From Aurantibacter_A sp039941195 (GTDB lineage: Bacteria; Bacteroidota; Bacteroidia; Flavobacteriales; Flavobacteriaceae), in the NCBI RefSeq assembly GCF_039941195.1, contig NZ_JBDVFA010000085.1, positions 124,001-188,000 on the forward strand: a stretch of 64,000 nucleotides of DNA, in the 5' to 3' direction. Positions 32,989 to 42,700 of this stretch are shown here, in pieces. The notes below the pieces were generated by a model that searched no databases, had not been told where the DNA came from, and saw nothing but the letters and a program-made list of their open reading frames with translations. Within the stretch, counting starts at the first letter, position 1, and each line of letters begins with the position of its first letter. A program made the translations under genes and the position numbers.

Positions 32989-34017
32989 TTACAGGGGTTT
33001 GTACTCTTTTACAGCGTCTATAAATGCCTTTGCATTTTCTACAGGAATATTTGGTAGAATGCCATGTCCTAAATTTACAACATACTTGTCTTTTCCAAAT
33101 TCGTGAATCATTTGGGTGACCATTTTTTTAATTTCTGCCGGTGGAGAAAGTAGTCTTGCTGGATCAAAATTTCCTTGTAATGTAATATTGCTACCGGTAA
33201 GATATCTTGCATTTCTTGCAGAGCATGTCCAATCAACCCCTAATGCTGAAGCACCAGATTTTGCCATGTCACCTAAGGCAAACCAACATCCTTTTCCGAA
33301 AACTATAACTGGCGCTTCATCTTTAAGTGCATCAATTATTTGTTGAATATATTTCCATGAAAATTCTTGATAATCAACAGGAGAAAGCATACCTCCCCAA
33401 GAATCAAATACTTGTACTGCATTTACACCTGCTTTAACTTTCGCTTTTAGGTATGCAATTGTAGTATCTGTAATTTTTTGTAGTAATTGATGGGCAGCAT
33501 CAGGTTGAGTGAAGCATAACTCCTTAGCCTTGTCAAAAGTTTTGCTGCCCTGCCCTTGCACACAATAGCAAAGAATGGTCCATGGAGAACCAGCGAAGCC
33601 AATCAATGGCACGTCGTCATTCAGTTTTTCTTTTGTGGCTTTTATGGCCTGCATTACATAGTCTAGCGAATCATTTACATCTGGTACAATTGCATTGTCT
33701 ACATCTTTTTGTGTTCGAATTGGATTAGGTAGGTATGGACCGAAATTAGGTTTCATTTCTACTTCAATATTCATCGCTTGCGGAATAACCAAAATATCTG
33801 AAAATAATATGGCAGCATCCATACCGTATCTTCGAATGGGTTGAACTGTAATTTCCGATGCTAATTCAGGAGTTTGACACCTTGTAAAGAAATCATATTT
33901 AGCTTTGATTTCCATAAACTCAGGTAGATATCGTCCAGCTTGGCGCATCATCCAAACAGGTGGTCTTTCAACAGTTTCACCTTTTATCGCTCTAAGAAAT
34001 AAATCGTTTTTTATCAT
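32989..34017 (-). CDS. hemE: Uroporphyrinogen III decarboxylase
   Basis: A 342-residue enzyme that removes four carboxyl groups from uroporphyrinogen III. RPPVWMMRQAGRYLPE near the N terminus and GFAGSPWTILCY are the two family signatures. Length is normal. It follows the hemC-hemD fusion by 17 bases. Confidence 0.96.
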   Translation of the reverse strand: MIKNDLFLRAIKGETVERPPVWMMRQAGRYLPEFMEIKAKYDFFTRCQTPELASEITVQPIRRYGMDAAILFSDILVIPQAMNIEVEMKPNFGPYLPNPIRTQKDVDNAIVPDVNDSLDYVMQAIKATKEKLNDDVPLIGFAGSPWTILCYCVQGQGSKTFDKAKELCFTQPDAAHQLLQKITDTTIAYLKAKVKAGVNAVQVFDSWGGMLSPVDYQEFSWKYIQQIIDALKDEAPVIVFGKGCWFALGDMAKSGASALGVDWTCSARNARYLTGSNITLQGNFDPARLLSPPAEIKKMVTQMIHEFGKDKYVVNLGHGILPNIPVENAKAFIDAVKEYKPL

Positions 34018-34034
34018 ATCATTTACATTGCTAA

Positions 34035-35627
34035 TTAACCTATGGCATCTTCATTAACAAGATCTATCAAACTCTCAACAGTGGGTATTTTAGCTACCCG
34101 TACATCTTTAAAGGTTTTTCTGGCCTCTTTAGCTGTGGTTTCTCCAATACAATAAGCTATTTTGTTGGCTTCATTTACTGTTAAAAAACTAGCAATTGCA
34201 GAAGGACTACAGAATAAAACAGCTTTTATATTTTCGTCGAGTGCTTGAGCAACATATTTTGTGTCGTATATAACCTGCTCATTTACTTGAATATTATTTG
34301 CGGTCAATATATCGGTCAATTCATCTCTTCTAATATTACTGCAGAAATAAGTTACTTTTATACCTTCAATAAAATCTACTAAATGTGTTGCTAATTTTTT
34401 TGCATTCCGCTCACTGTGTTTTACTGGTCCAATGCTTTTTTCAATTAATCGTTTTGTTTTACGGCCTACACAGTAAATGTTCTTGAATTGTAATTCATCA
34501 GCAGAAATGTTTTTCAATAAGGCATCTACAGCATTCTGACTCGTAATTACAACATTCTGATATTCTTGTTTTAAAATTGCTGCCGAAAGTCTATTTGGAC
34601 TTATTTTAATAAAGTCTTCTGAGTCAATAATTACTTTATCGTTTACTCGATTTTGTTGGTCGTGTGTGAGTTTTTTAGTAGAGAAAATAGTAGCGTTGTC
34701 GGCATTATTTTTTAAGGTTGCCTTTTGCATTTCGCTCATGACGCGTTTTCCTCCTCTACTTAAAATACTATTAGCGCAATCTATTCCTAAATTCTCATGT
34801 TTGCCTAATGGAGCAGTTAATTCTGCTTCCAGTTTCTTGCCACCATCAACACTTAATAAAACACCTTGTAGTGTTATTTCTTCTTCATTAATTTTTGCTA
34901 AAGCCCCGATAGGAGCAGTACAACCTCCTTCTAATTTGTTTAAGAATTCCCGCTCCAATTTCGTGCATATTTCAGTTGGTTCGTGATTTAATGAAGAACA
35001 AGCATCCAGCACGTACTCATCATCATGCATTGCCACAACCATTACAGTACCTTGTGCCGGTGCCGGTAGCATCCAAGTAAGTCCAATAGTATTTTCTGGT
35101 TCAATGCCAATACGCTCTAAACCTGCTGCAGCAAAAATAGCTCCGTTCCATTCGCTATCATTTAGTTTTTGCATTCGAGAATTAACATTGCCGCGTAAAT
35201 CTACAAGCGAATGTGTGGGATATCGATTTAGCCATTGTGCTCTTCTTCTAAGACTACCTGTAGCAATTGTAGCATCACGATGTCCGAGGAATTCTTCATT
35301 GTTTTTATAGACTAAAATATCGAAATGGTTACCTCTTTCAAGAACTGCAGCTTGCACAATACCTTGTGGTAGAACTGTTGGTACATCTTTCATTGAATGC
35401 ACTGCGATATCAATTTCACCTTTGAGCATGGCAACGTCGAGCGTTTTTGTAAATACACCCGTAATGCCTAATTCATGAAGTGGTTTGTCGAGAATTAAAT
35501 CGCCTGTAGATTTCACCGCAATAATTTCGGTGGCATATCCAAGTTCGTTTAATTTATTCTTAACGGTGTTTGCTTGCCATAAGGCTAGTTCGCTATCGCG
35601 AGTGCCAATGCGTATGGTTTTACTCAT
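34035..35627 (-). CDS. hemC: Fused porphobilinogen deaminase / uroporphyrinogen III synthase
   Basis: 530 residues, far longer than the usual 300 of HemC. Residues 1 to about 300 are hydroxymethylbilane synthase: SMKDVPT (78-84), TGSLRRRAQW (123-132) and LEGGCTAPIGA with C236 holding the dipyrromethane cofactor. Residues from about 315 to 530 fit HemD: VVITSQNAVDAL, YCVGRKT, LFCSPSAIASF and YCIGETTAKEARK. The fusion would make the linear tetrapyrrole and close it on one chain. The gene overlaps hemA by eight bases. Confidence 0.92.
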   Translation of the reverse strand: MSKTIRIGTRDSELALWQANTVKNKLNELGYATEIIAVKSTGDLILDKPLHELGITGVFTKTLDVAMLKGEIDIAVHSMKDVPTVLPQGIVQAAVLERGNHFDILVYKNNEEFLGHRDATIATGSLRRRAQWLNRYPTHSLVDLRGNVNSRMQKLNDSEWNGAIFAAAGLERIGIEPENTIGLTWMLPAPAQGTVMVVAMHDDEYVLDACSSLNHEPTEICTKLEREFLNKLEGGCTAPIGALAKINEEEITLQGVLLSVDGGKKLEAELTAPLGKHENLGIDCANSILSRGGKRVMSEMQKATLKNNADNATIFSTKKLTHDQQNRVNDKVIIDSEDFIKISPNRLSAAILKQEYQNVVITSQNAVDALLKNISADELQFKNIYCVGRKTKRLIEKSIGPVKHSERNAKKLATHLVDFIEGIKVTYFCSNIRRDELTDILTANNIQVNEQVIYDTKYVAQALDENIKAVLFCSPSAIASFLTVNEANKIAYCIGETTAKEARKTFKDVRVAKIPTVESLIDLVNEDAIG

Positions 35628-36891
35628 TTGCTGTGGTAACAGGGTCTAGTTCTAGTTGAAATACTTTTTGAATAAGTTCTAAGCTAGTATCGGAATCAAC
35701 ATTATCGCCTTTAAGATGGTTGGCGAATTGTTTGGTAATTTTTTGAATAATACGACCTGAAATAACGTCGGCTTGCTGCGCATCAAAATCAATTCTTTTT
35801 TTGGACTGATAATCTAGCTCTTCGTCTTTCATTGTATTAAGCTTTTGCTTTAAAGCTTTAATCACTGGAGCAAACTTTCGGGTTTCTAGCCATTGACTAA
35901 ATTCACCTTTTACTTCACTTATGATAGATTCGGCATGTGGAACAAAAAGTTTTCTACGCTCTAAAGTTTCATCAGTCATTTGAGAAAGGTGATCCAAATG
36001 AATAAGAGTGATATTTTCTAATTCGGAAACATCATCGGAGACGTTTTTTGGAATAGAAAGGTCTAGTATTAATAGCGGTTTTTTATTGTAAATTAATTCT
36101 TTAGAAATCGTTGGTGATTGCGCACCAGTTGCTACAATTAAAACATCAGAATTGCGTATTTCTGTTTGTAAATCTCCATAGTCTTTAACTACTAAATTAA
36201 ACTTACCGGCAATCTTTTCTGCCTTGTCTTTAGTTCTGTTAATTAAGGTGATATGGTTATTCTTCGTATGCTTTATTAAGTTTTCACAAGTATTTCTTCC
36301 TATTTTTCCTGTACCAAATAACAAAATATTTTTCTGAGAAATATCGGGAATGTTCTTAAGTATATATTGTACAGAAGCAAAAGCGACAGAAGTAGCACCA
36401 GAGGATATTTCGGTTTCGTTTTTTATACGTTTGCTTGCTTGAATAACAGAATTGCAAAGTCGTTCTATAAATGGATTGGCAAGACCTTGTTTTTTCGACT
36501 TATTAAAACTTGATCGTAACTGACTAATTATTTCAAAATCACCTAAAATTTGGCTGTCTAGTCCAGTGCCTACTTTAAAAAGATGACTAATCGCTTCATT
36601 GTTTTTATACACATAAGCAACTTCTTGAAATTCTTCAACCGAACCTTTGGTATTGTCGCAAAGTAATTTTATTAATTGAAACGGATGCTGCGCGAAACCA
36701 TGTAGTTCTGTACGGTTACATGTTGAAGTAGCCAAAATACCATCCAAACCAATTTCCTTGGCTTGTACCAATAAATTATTGGTTGCAGTGTCGTTCAGAC
36801 TAAATTTACCACGAATTACTGCATCAGCCTTTTTGTAGTTGAGGCCAATGGTATAGAATGAGCTATGTTTAGATAAGTGGTAAGCTTTCAT
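35620..36891 (-). CDS. hemA: Glutamyl-tRNA reductase
   Basis: About 423 residues, the first enzyme of C5 heme synthesis, reducing glutamyl-tRNA to glutamate semialdehyde. The start is the ATG at 36891 (MKAYHLSKH), since the longer frame begins before the promoter box. The catalytic cysteine lies in LATSTCNRTELHGF, followed by GLDSQILGDFEIISQ and an NADPH fold GTGKIGRNTCENL. It leads the hemA-CD-E-GNAT-F operon and faces the AraC gene. Confidence 0.95.
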   Translation of the reverse strand: MKAYHLSKHSSFYTIGLNYKKADAVIRGKFSLNDTATNNLLVQAKEIGLDGILATSTCNRTELHGFAQHPFQLIKLLCDNTKGSVEEFQEVAYVYKNNEAISHLFKVGTGLDSQILGDFEIISQLRSSFNKSKKQGLANPFIERLCNSVIQASKRIKNETEISSGATSVAFASVQYILKNIPDISQKNILLFGTGKIGRNTCENLIKHTKNNHITLINRTKDKAEKIAGKFNLVVKDYGDLQTEIRNSDVLIVATGAQSPTISKELIYNKKPLLILDLSIPKNVSDDVSELENITLIHLDHLSQMTDETLERRKLFVPHAESIISEVKGEFSQWLETRKFAPVIKALKQKLNTMKDEELDYQSKKRIDFDAQQADVISGRIIQKITKQFANHLKGDNVDSDTSLELIQKVFQLELDPVTTANE

Positions 36892-36909
36892 GTAAGTGTG
36901 AAACGGAAG

Positions 36910-36917
36910 CAAAAATA
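36910..36917 (-). promoter_or_regulatory. -7 box of hemA
   Basis: The minus strand reads TATTTTTG, an exact TAnnTTTG match, 19 bases before the chosen ATG. A weak T-rich -33 region lies upstream. Confidence 0.5.
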
Positions 36918-37009
36918 ATGGCATTCAACTTCTAAAAATAACGCTAGAGGAACAATAAGTATCGATATGAGTATTTTTAGTTATAAATGAATGTAAATAC
37001 GTTGAAATC

Positions 37010-37032
37010 CAGTATTTTCGTAGTAAATACTG
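37010..37032. promoter_or_regulatory. Candidate operator 1 between hemA and the AraC gene
   Basis: CAGTATTT (37010-37017) and AAATACTG (37025-37032) are a perfect 8-bp inverted repeat with a 7-base spacer. A second GTATTTT...GTAAATAC pair lies just left at 36971-37000. The position suits control of both divergent genes. Confidence 0.5.
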
Positions 37033-37048
37033 CGTTTTACAATGTTCC

Positions 37049-37069
37049 TATTTAGAACGTTTCTAAATA
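37049..37069. promoter_or_regulatory. Candidate operator 2 next to the AraC start
   Basis: TATTTAGAA (37049-37057) and TTCTAAATA (37061-37069) form a perfect 9-bp inverted repeat around CGT. It ends six bases before the AraC ATG, so binding there would block expression of the regulator itself. Confidence 0.6.
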
Positions 37070-37075
37070 AATATT

Positions 37076-37978
37076 ATGAAAAAAGAAGGTCTACTCGAAG
37101 TAAAAAACATCGCTCAAGGTTCCTTTCAGGAAGTATTGATAGATGATGGCTTTTTTGTATTGAAATTACAAAACGATGAGTCTAGCATTCAGAAAGTTAC
37201 GCGTGAAATTGATAGTTCTTTTATTCAATTTCATTTTTGTTTAAAAGGCAATGCCAAGTTTATATTTAATGATGGTCGCTATGCTTTAGAGGTTTCCGAA
37301 GAGAATTCACTTTTACTGTACAATACACAGGTAGACTTGCCATTAAATTTGGAATTAAGTGAAAAATCTTGGTTGGTTTCTGTCGTTATGACCATTCGAA
37401 AGTTTCACTCTTTGTTTTCTTCTGAAGCAGATTATATTCCATTTTTAAGTGCGGATAATAAAGAGAAGAAATATTATTCTCAAGAAAAAGTATCCCCTGC
37501 TATTGCAGTTATTTTAAGCCAGTTAATTAATTATAACTTACATCCTTCCATTAAGACTTTATATATAAAGGGTAAGGTGTATGAGTTAATTGCCTTATAT
37601 TTTAACAAAAGTGATGATGCCGATATTGAACAATGTCCGTTTTTGGTAGATGAGGATAATGTGCGTCGCATCCGCCAGGCAAAAGAGATAATGATTTCTA
37701 GAATGGCTGAGCCTCCTACATTGGCTGAACTTTCAGAAGAAATAGGGCTTAGTCTTAAAAAATTGAAAGAAGGATTTAAACAAATTTATGGCGATTCGGT
37801 TTATAGTTTTCTTTTCGATTATAAAATGGAATTTGCTCGTAAAATGCTTGAAACTGGACAACATAATGTAAACGAAGTAGGCTTGCGTGTTGGTTATAGT
37901 ACTGCCAGTCACTTTATTTCTGCATTCAAAAAGAAGTATGGGACAACGCCCAAGAAGTACGTGATGTCATCAAATTAA
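37076..37978 (+). CDS. AraC family regulator divergent from hemA
   Basis: 300 residues. The N-terminal part is a cupin-like sensor (IQFHFCLKGNAKFIFNDG) and residues from about 200 form two helix-turn-helix motifs (LAELSEEIGLSLKKLKEGFKQIYG, then VNEVGLRVGYSTASHFISAFKKKYGTTPKKY). The overall form resembles PchR-type AraC regulators, which sense iron-siderophore or related ligands. Placement beside hemA with two palindromes in the shared promoter suggests control of heme synthesis and of itself. The ligand is unknown. Confidence 0.87.
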   Translation: MKKEGLLEVKNIAQGSFQEVLIDDGFFVLKLQNDESSIQKVTREIDSSFIQFHFCLKGNAKFIFNDGRYALEVSEENSLLLYNTQVDLPLNLELSEKSWLVSVVMTIRKFHSLFSSEADYIPFLSADNKEKKYYSQEKVSPAIAVILSQLINYNLHPSIKTLYIKGKVYELIALYFNKSDDADIEQCPFLVDEDNVRRIRQAKEIMISRMAEPPTLAELSEEIGLSLKKLKEGFKQIYGDSVYSFLFDYKMEFARKMLETGQHNVNEVGLRVGYSTASHFISAFKKKYGTTPKKYVMSSN

Positions 37979-38023
37979 CATAAACTTGACCCTTATTAGT
38001 AAGATTTATTAGACTGTAAGGTA

Positions 38024-38031
38024 TATTTTTG
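38024..38031 (+). promoter_or_regulatory. -7 box of the ThuA gene
   Basis: TATTTTTG matches TAnnTTTG, 20 bases before the ATG at 38051. It overlaps an inverted repeat TTTTTGC/GCAAAAA (38026-38043). Confidence 0.45.
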
Positions 38032-38050
38032 CAACTGCAAAAATGAAATT

Positions 38051-38845
38051 ATGTTCCCCCGTAAACTACAATTAATACTTTTTGCTGCACTACTTTGTGC
38101 AGTAGGTTGCCAGAAAGACAATGAGTTAATACAAGATATCGAAGCTACTGAAGAGAAGGCAATTCTCGAGAAGATGAATTCGGAAGAGGTAACTGAAGAA
38201 TCCGTATTAGTTTTTTATAAAACGGCTAGTTTTAAACATACATCCATAGCGAAAGGCATTGAAACACTTGAAGCATTAGCGTTAGCAAATAGTTTTTTAT
38301 TGGAAAGCACTGATGATAGTGCGTTGTTTACTACTGAAAATCTTCAAAATTATGACTTGGTTATTTTTTTAAACACAACCGGTGATATTTTAAACGATAC
38401 GCAACAGGAAGTTTTTGAAAACTATATTCAATCCGGCGGAAACTTTATGGGTGTTCATTCGGCATGTGATACCGAATATGATTGGCCATGGTATGGAGAA
38501 TTGGTGGGCGCATACTTTTTAAGTCACCCAGAAATTCAAGAAGCTACTATTGATGTGGTAAACAATACACATGAAGCTACAAATCATTTAAGTGATTCTT
38601 GGGAATTAACTGATGAATGGTACGATTTTAAAGAAATTAGTCCGAATGTAAGCGTCTTGTTAAATTTAGACGAAGCTACTTATGTTGGTGGTGCAAATGG
38701 CGAAAATCATCCTATAGCTTGGTATCAAGAATATGATGGTGGTCGCTCGTTTTATACTGGCATTGGTCATAATGAAGAAGTGTACGACTTGTCAGATTTT
38801 AAAGAGCATTTATTGGGGGGTATAGCATACTGCTTGGAGCGTTAA
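38051..38845 (+). CDS. ThuA domain lipoprotein
   Basis: 264 residues with a lipoprotein signal ending CAVGC (QKDNE follows). The class-I-glutamine-amidotransferase-like ThuA fold is shown by VLVFYKTASFKHTSI, NYDLVIFLNTTGD, FMGVHSACDTEYDWPWYGEL, and GRSFYTGIGHNEE. ThuA proteins are linked to sugar metabolism in Bacteroidota; the reaction is unclear. It ends two bases from the convergent DUF1460 gene. Confidence 0.88.
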   Translation: MFPRKLQLILFAALLCAVGCQKDNELIQDIEATEEKAILEKMNSEEVTEESVLVFYKTASFKHTSIAKGIETLEALALANSFLLESTDDSALFTTENLQNYDLVIFLNTTGDILNDTQQEVFENYIQSGGNFMGVHSACDTEYDWPWYGELVGAYFLSHPEIQEATIDVVNNTHEATNHLSDSWELTDEWYDFKEISPNVSVLLNLDEATYVGGANGENHPIAWYQEYDGGRSFYTGIGHNEEVYDLSDFKEHLLGGIAYCLER

Positions 38846-38847
38846 TA

Positions 38848-39690
38848 TTAATTGGGCCGTGCAACCAAAATACCAATATTCTTTTTAATTCCTTTTAAAT
38901 ATTCAGCTAAGGGTAGCTTCGAAACTTCTACTTCCATAGAGCCAGTAGAGGCATGTAATAAATGAATGCGCCCATCTTTTTCTCGAGTGGCAATACCAGT
39001 ATGCGTAACATCTAATCCGTTAATGGAGGTTGCCAATGCTATAATATCTCCCGATTTAATAAGATGTTCATTTTTGGCAATTTCATCTTGAGGGAGATAA
39101 CAAAAGGTTTCTTTTGCCAATTCCTTTTCAGTTATTAAAATCTTCTCGAAATTGGTATGATCTTCTAAAAATGGGTAGAGCTCACGATGAGTTCCCATAA
39201 AATTGATTTCCTTATCTATGGCAACTCCCCCTAATTCATTGGTAATATTTTTAACCAAACCTTTTTCTTCATTGTTCGTTATCCATTCAGAGAAATAATG
39301 CAAACGAGACCCGTATCCATTGAGGTTTCCATCATTATACCGAATGGTTTCAAGATGTTTGGTAAATGAATTAAAACCCGATTTTCCTTCTTTTAAATGC
39401 AAACCGAAGGCAAGTACATTCTCAACAAAAGTGGTACAATCGAGTCCGTGTAAGTTTACAACTAGCGATTCGGTTTCACCAATTTCTAGGGTTTTTGCAA
39501 CATAGGGTATGCCTTTAAAAGTCTTTCCAATCGCAACCAAAGTTTTGCCGAAATCGTTCTCTAAAAGTCCATCGATTTCGATAGTTTTATCTTCGAAAGC
39601 CTGTTTGTCAGCTGGGGAGCAGGTTATCTGTTGGGCATAGGATAATGCTGAAACAGAGCATAATAAGAATAAATATAAAATATTCTTCAT
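38848..39690 (-). CDS. DUF1460 secreted amidase-like protein
   Basis: 280 residues with a signal peptide (ILYLFLLCSVSALSYA). The NlpC/P60-like DUF1460 family is recognised by LDCTTFVENVLAFGLHLK, containing the catalytic cysteine, and GLDVTHTGIATREKDG with the histidine. Characterised relatives cut cell-wall amide bonds. It probably trims peptidoglycan in the periplasm. It lies 30 bases downstream of the TraB-like gene. Confidence 0.85.
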   Translation of the reverse strand: MKNILYLFLLCSVSALSYAQQITCSPADKQAFEDKTIEIDGLLENDFGKTLVAIGKTFKGIPYVAKTLEIGETESLVVNLHGLDCTTFVENVLAFGLHLKEGKSGFNSFTKHLETIRYNDGNLNGYGSRLHYFSEWITNNEEKGLVKNITNELGGVAIDKEINFMGTHRELYPFLEDHTNFEKILITEKELAKETFCYLPQDEIAKNEHLIKSGDIIALATSINGLDVTHTGIATREKDGRIHLLHASTGSMEVEVSKLPLAEYLKGIKKNIGILVARPN

Positions 39691-39719
39691 AATAGAAAGG
39701 TGATATTCAAAAATAAGAA

Positions 39720-42700
39720 TTAATAACCATGATACCCATACATGCCATAACCGTTTGGCTTGTAGACTTCTGCTCTATTTCGGTCTTTTAATTGAAACTC
39801 TTCAATAACAAAGCCAATAACATCTTGGTCAGTTTCTGTGTCTTCAATACGCATTCCTGCATTTTTATAATAAGGATTGGTAGTAAGTGGTTTTCCCTTT
39901 TCAAAGACAACCAAGTTCATTGTAAAGTTCTTATCGTATTCTTTGTTATCTCTTGTCTTAAAGAAATACCCTGTATACGATTTGCCTTCATAACTCAAAG
40001 GCTTTTTGTCTAAGAACAGAATTGAATCTTGCTTTTTATTGTAATAAGAAAACTCAAAAACGCTGGCTTCGGCCAGTGCCTGTTCATTTTTATAGTCAGA
40101 TGGAAAAAGATTCAGTTTCTTTATTTTTTTCAACTTATTAAATAGGAACAATCGTCCGTTAATATCTTCGGCAATTTCATGTAACATACCAGCGGGTAAC
40201 GTTGTTTCATCTTGTGCTAATAGCGATAAATAGGTTGTTTTAATGCGATTATTCTTAACTAAAAGCAATCGGTTATAAAATTGGGTAATATCTTTTTCAT
40301 TTATAAACGGGTAGAGCAAGACAGCGTAGGCTTCTAATATCCCATTATTCGAATTGTTAGATTCAGTAAATGCTGCGGTAGCACTTCCATAATTACCAGA
40401 TCTGCTCAATTGTCGTTTTAGTTGAATTTTGGCATCATTCAATATTTGTTTTCGGTATTTCTTATAACTCTTAGGTTTAATAATTTCTTTTTCTACCAAA
40501 CGTGCGAGCAGCGAAAAAATAGGCGATTTATATTCTTCTATACCACTATAATCTAATAGGTCAGGATATAATTTTTTAGCCATCGGAAGACTATCCATAT
40601 AAGGTCTAAAGATTTGAGTTATCTCATGTTTATTGGAAGTAAGCGGTAAATCTTGAGCTAATAATTCCAATAGTAATTTAACCGATTTAACATCAGCATT
40701 TTTCGTAACCGACTTTAAAATTTTAGTCTGCGCATCTGAATTATTGTAAGATTTGGCATAAAATCTTTTAAAGAAATCAATTCCCTTAGGGTCATTTAGC
40801 TTGCCTAGTTTTTGAATAAGAAAAGACTGAATATATTTTTGGTCATCTTTAAAATCAAAATTTTCAATATAATACTTCAACGAGTCTACAGTTGTATGCT
40901 TAAAAGATATTAAGTTGTAACCATCTATTAGTATACTGTCATTTTCTCGAAGTGCTTTAAAGAAGGCTAAAGTTTTATCTTCAAAAATAGATTTACCAAT
41001 AACAGTATCGATAGGTTTAAAATTGTCGAAAAACTCACCAACAAATTTGCTTGGTTTTTCAAGAGTATCTATTTGTGCCTTTAATTCATATGCAAGTCCG
41101 TTTTTAACAACATTTTTTACTAAGATGCCTCTGGTGCTCGCTGTGTCGGTTAATGTTAATTGTAGTTCATGTGTTCCGTCTGTATAGGTGGTGTCTTTTT
41201 CACTGTAAATAATAAATTCTTTGTAGGCATGATTTTTTTTGCGAATAGACCATAATGAATCAATTGAAGGTAACATCATAAAATCATGAGCCTTATTTAA
41301 TTCTACTGTTATCGCTTCATTATTTTTGTTTTGATAAACAGATTTTTTATTGAAAGAGCTATAAGCTTTTGGCTTTTCGGTGCCAGTGTAATAATTGTTA
41401 GAATTCTCAACAAATTTTGGAGGTTTTACATTGGAAACTGTACTAAAAAGCATGGCAGTATCTCGTATAGTCTCAAATTTGTTACGGTAGGTAGTTTCTT
41501 TTATTTTGAAGGACTTAAAAAATGGAGCAACCTTTTCTTCATTTTTAGTAACGATTCCTAATAAATAATAGTCCCCCCGCTTAAATGCAGTTTTTAGATA
41601 GATGTTTTTTTGTTGCGCGGCATTAATCGTAGCATTAGAAGTAAGGGTGTTGCTATCAACTACATTATATTTAGGCTTCAATTTTAAATCTTGATAAAAT
41701 CGTTTTTGAATTTGTTTGAGTTCAAAAGAATCGACTTCAATAAAATTGAAATCATTTAAAGTGATTTTTCGTAGAAAATAATACGAGTCCGAAATGGAAT
41801 CATAAGCCTCAGCAAAGCGATCGCCATTGCGTAATTGGTTTTTAAAGTTATATAAAGAAGGCATTGTAACTTCAAAATCTTTAAAGGCAGAAGCTATGGA
41901 AACTTCTTTATTAATAGGCTTTCTAAATTGTATGCTATTAAAAATAGTGTCCGAATGCTGCGTTACAAAATCGCCTTCACCACCCATTTTAAAAATAACA
42001 ATTTCAAGAGGGCTTAGATAAATGTGATACCGTTGGTGGTCTCCATTTTTCAATTTATTTTTAATATCTAAACCTTCAAAACCGCTACGCTTAAATCTTG
42101 TTTTTTCTATTATTTTACCTGGGATGTTTTCAAATAATAGTTTATCGATATCATCCAATGAAAAAACATCATCTTGCTTAAGGTATTGGAATGTCGGGAT
42201 TCTATTGACCATAACATAACTACCATTTGCAAGATCTGGCGAAATGTAGGTAGTACTTGAATATTCGGCAACCGGATATAATTTATTAGGTAAATCAATA
42301 GTAAAGAAACTATCATCGGGTTTAGTAGTTTTGTAGCCGTTCTGTCTAATTTTAGTTTCAAACATTTCCTTTAAACGCCTTCCTTTATAAGTGGCTTTGG
42401 AGGTCAGTGGTTTTACGGTATAGCCTCTATTTTTGAGCATAGCAATCACTCCATTTTTTCCTGGTAGATGTGCTGCGCCAATTCCGGTGAAAACTTTGGA
42501 GGTTTGCATTACCGAATCTAGCTTGTTGGCCATATTTCGATTCCGCGTATATAGCATATTTGTTAAATAATGCTTTGTATACATTGCGTTATCAATAGAA
42601 TCAAGTAGATTAATATTTCGATTTCTATAAGCGTCTTGTAAGATGCTCATAGGATCTTGCTCTTGCATTTTTTTCTGCAGCCATTCGTCTGGTTTTTGCT

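Noticed and set aside
38043..38075. Earlier ATG before the ThuA gene
   Set aside because: The ATG at 38043 is out of frame and stops after about ten codons; the ATG at 38051 gives the lipoprotein signal.
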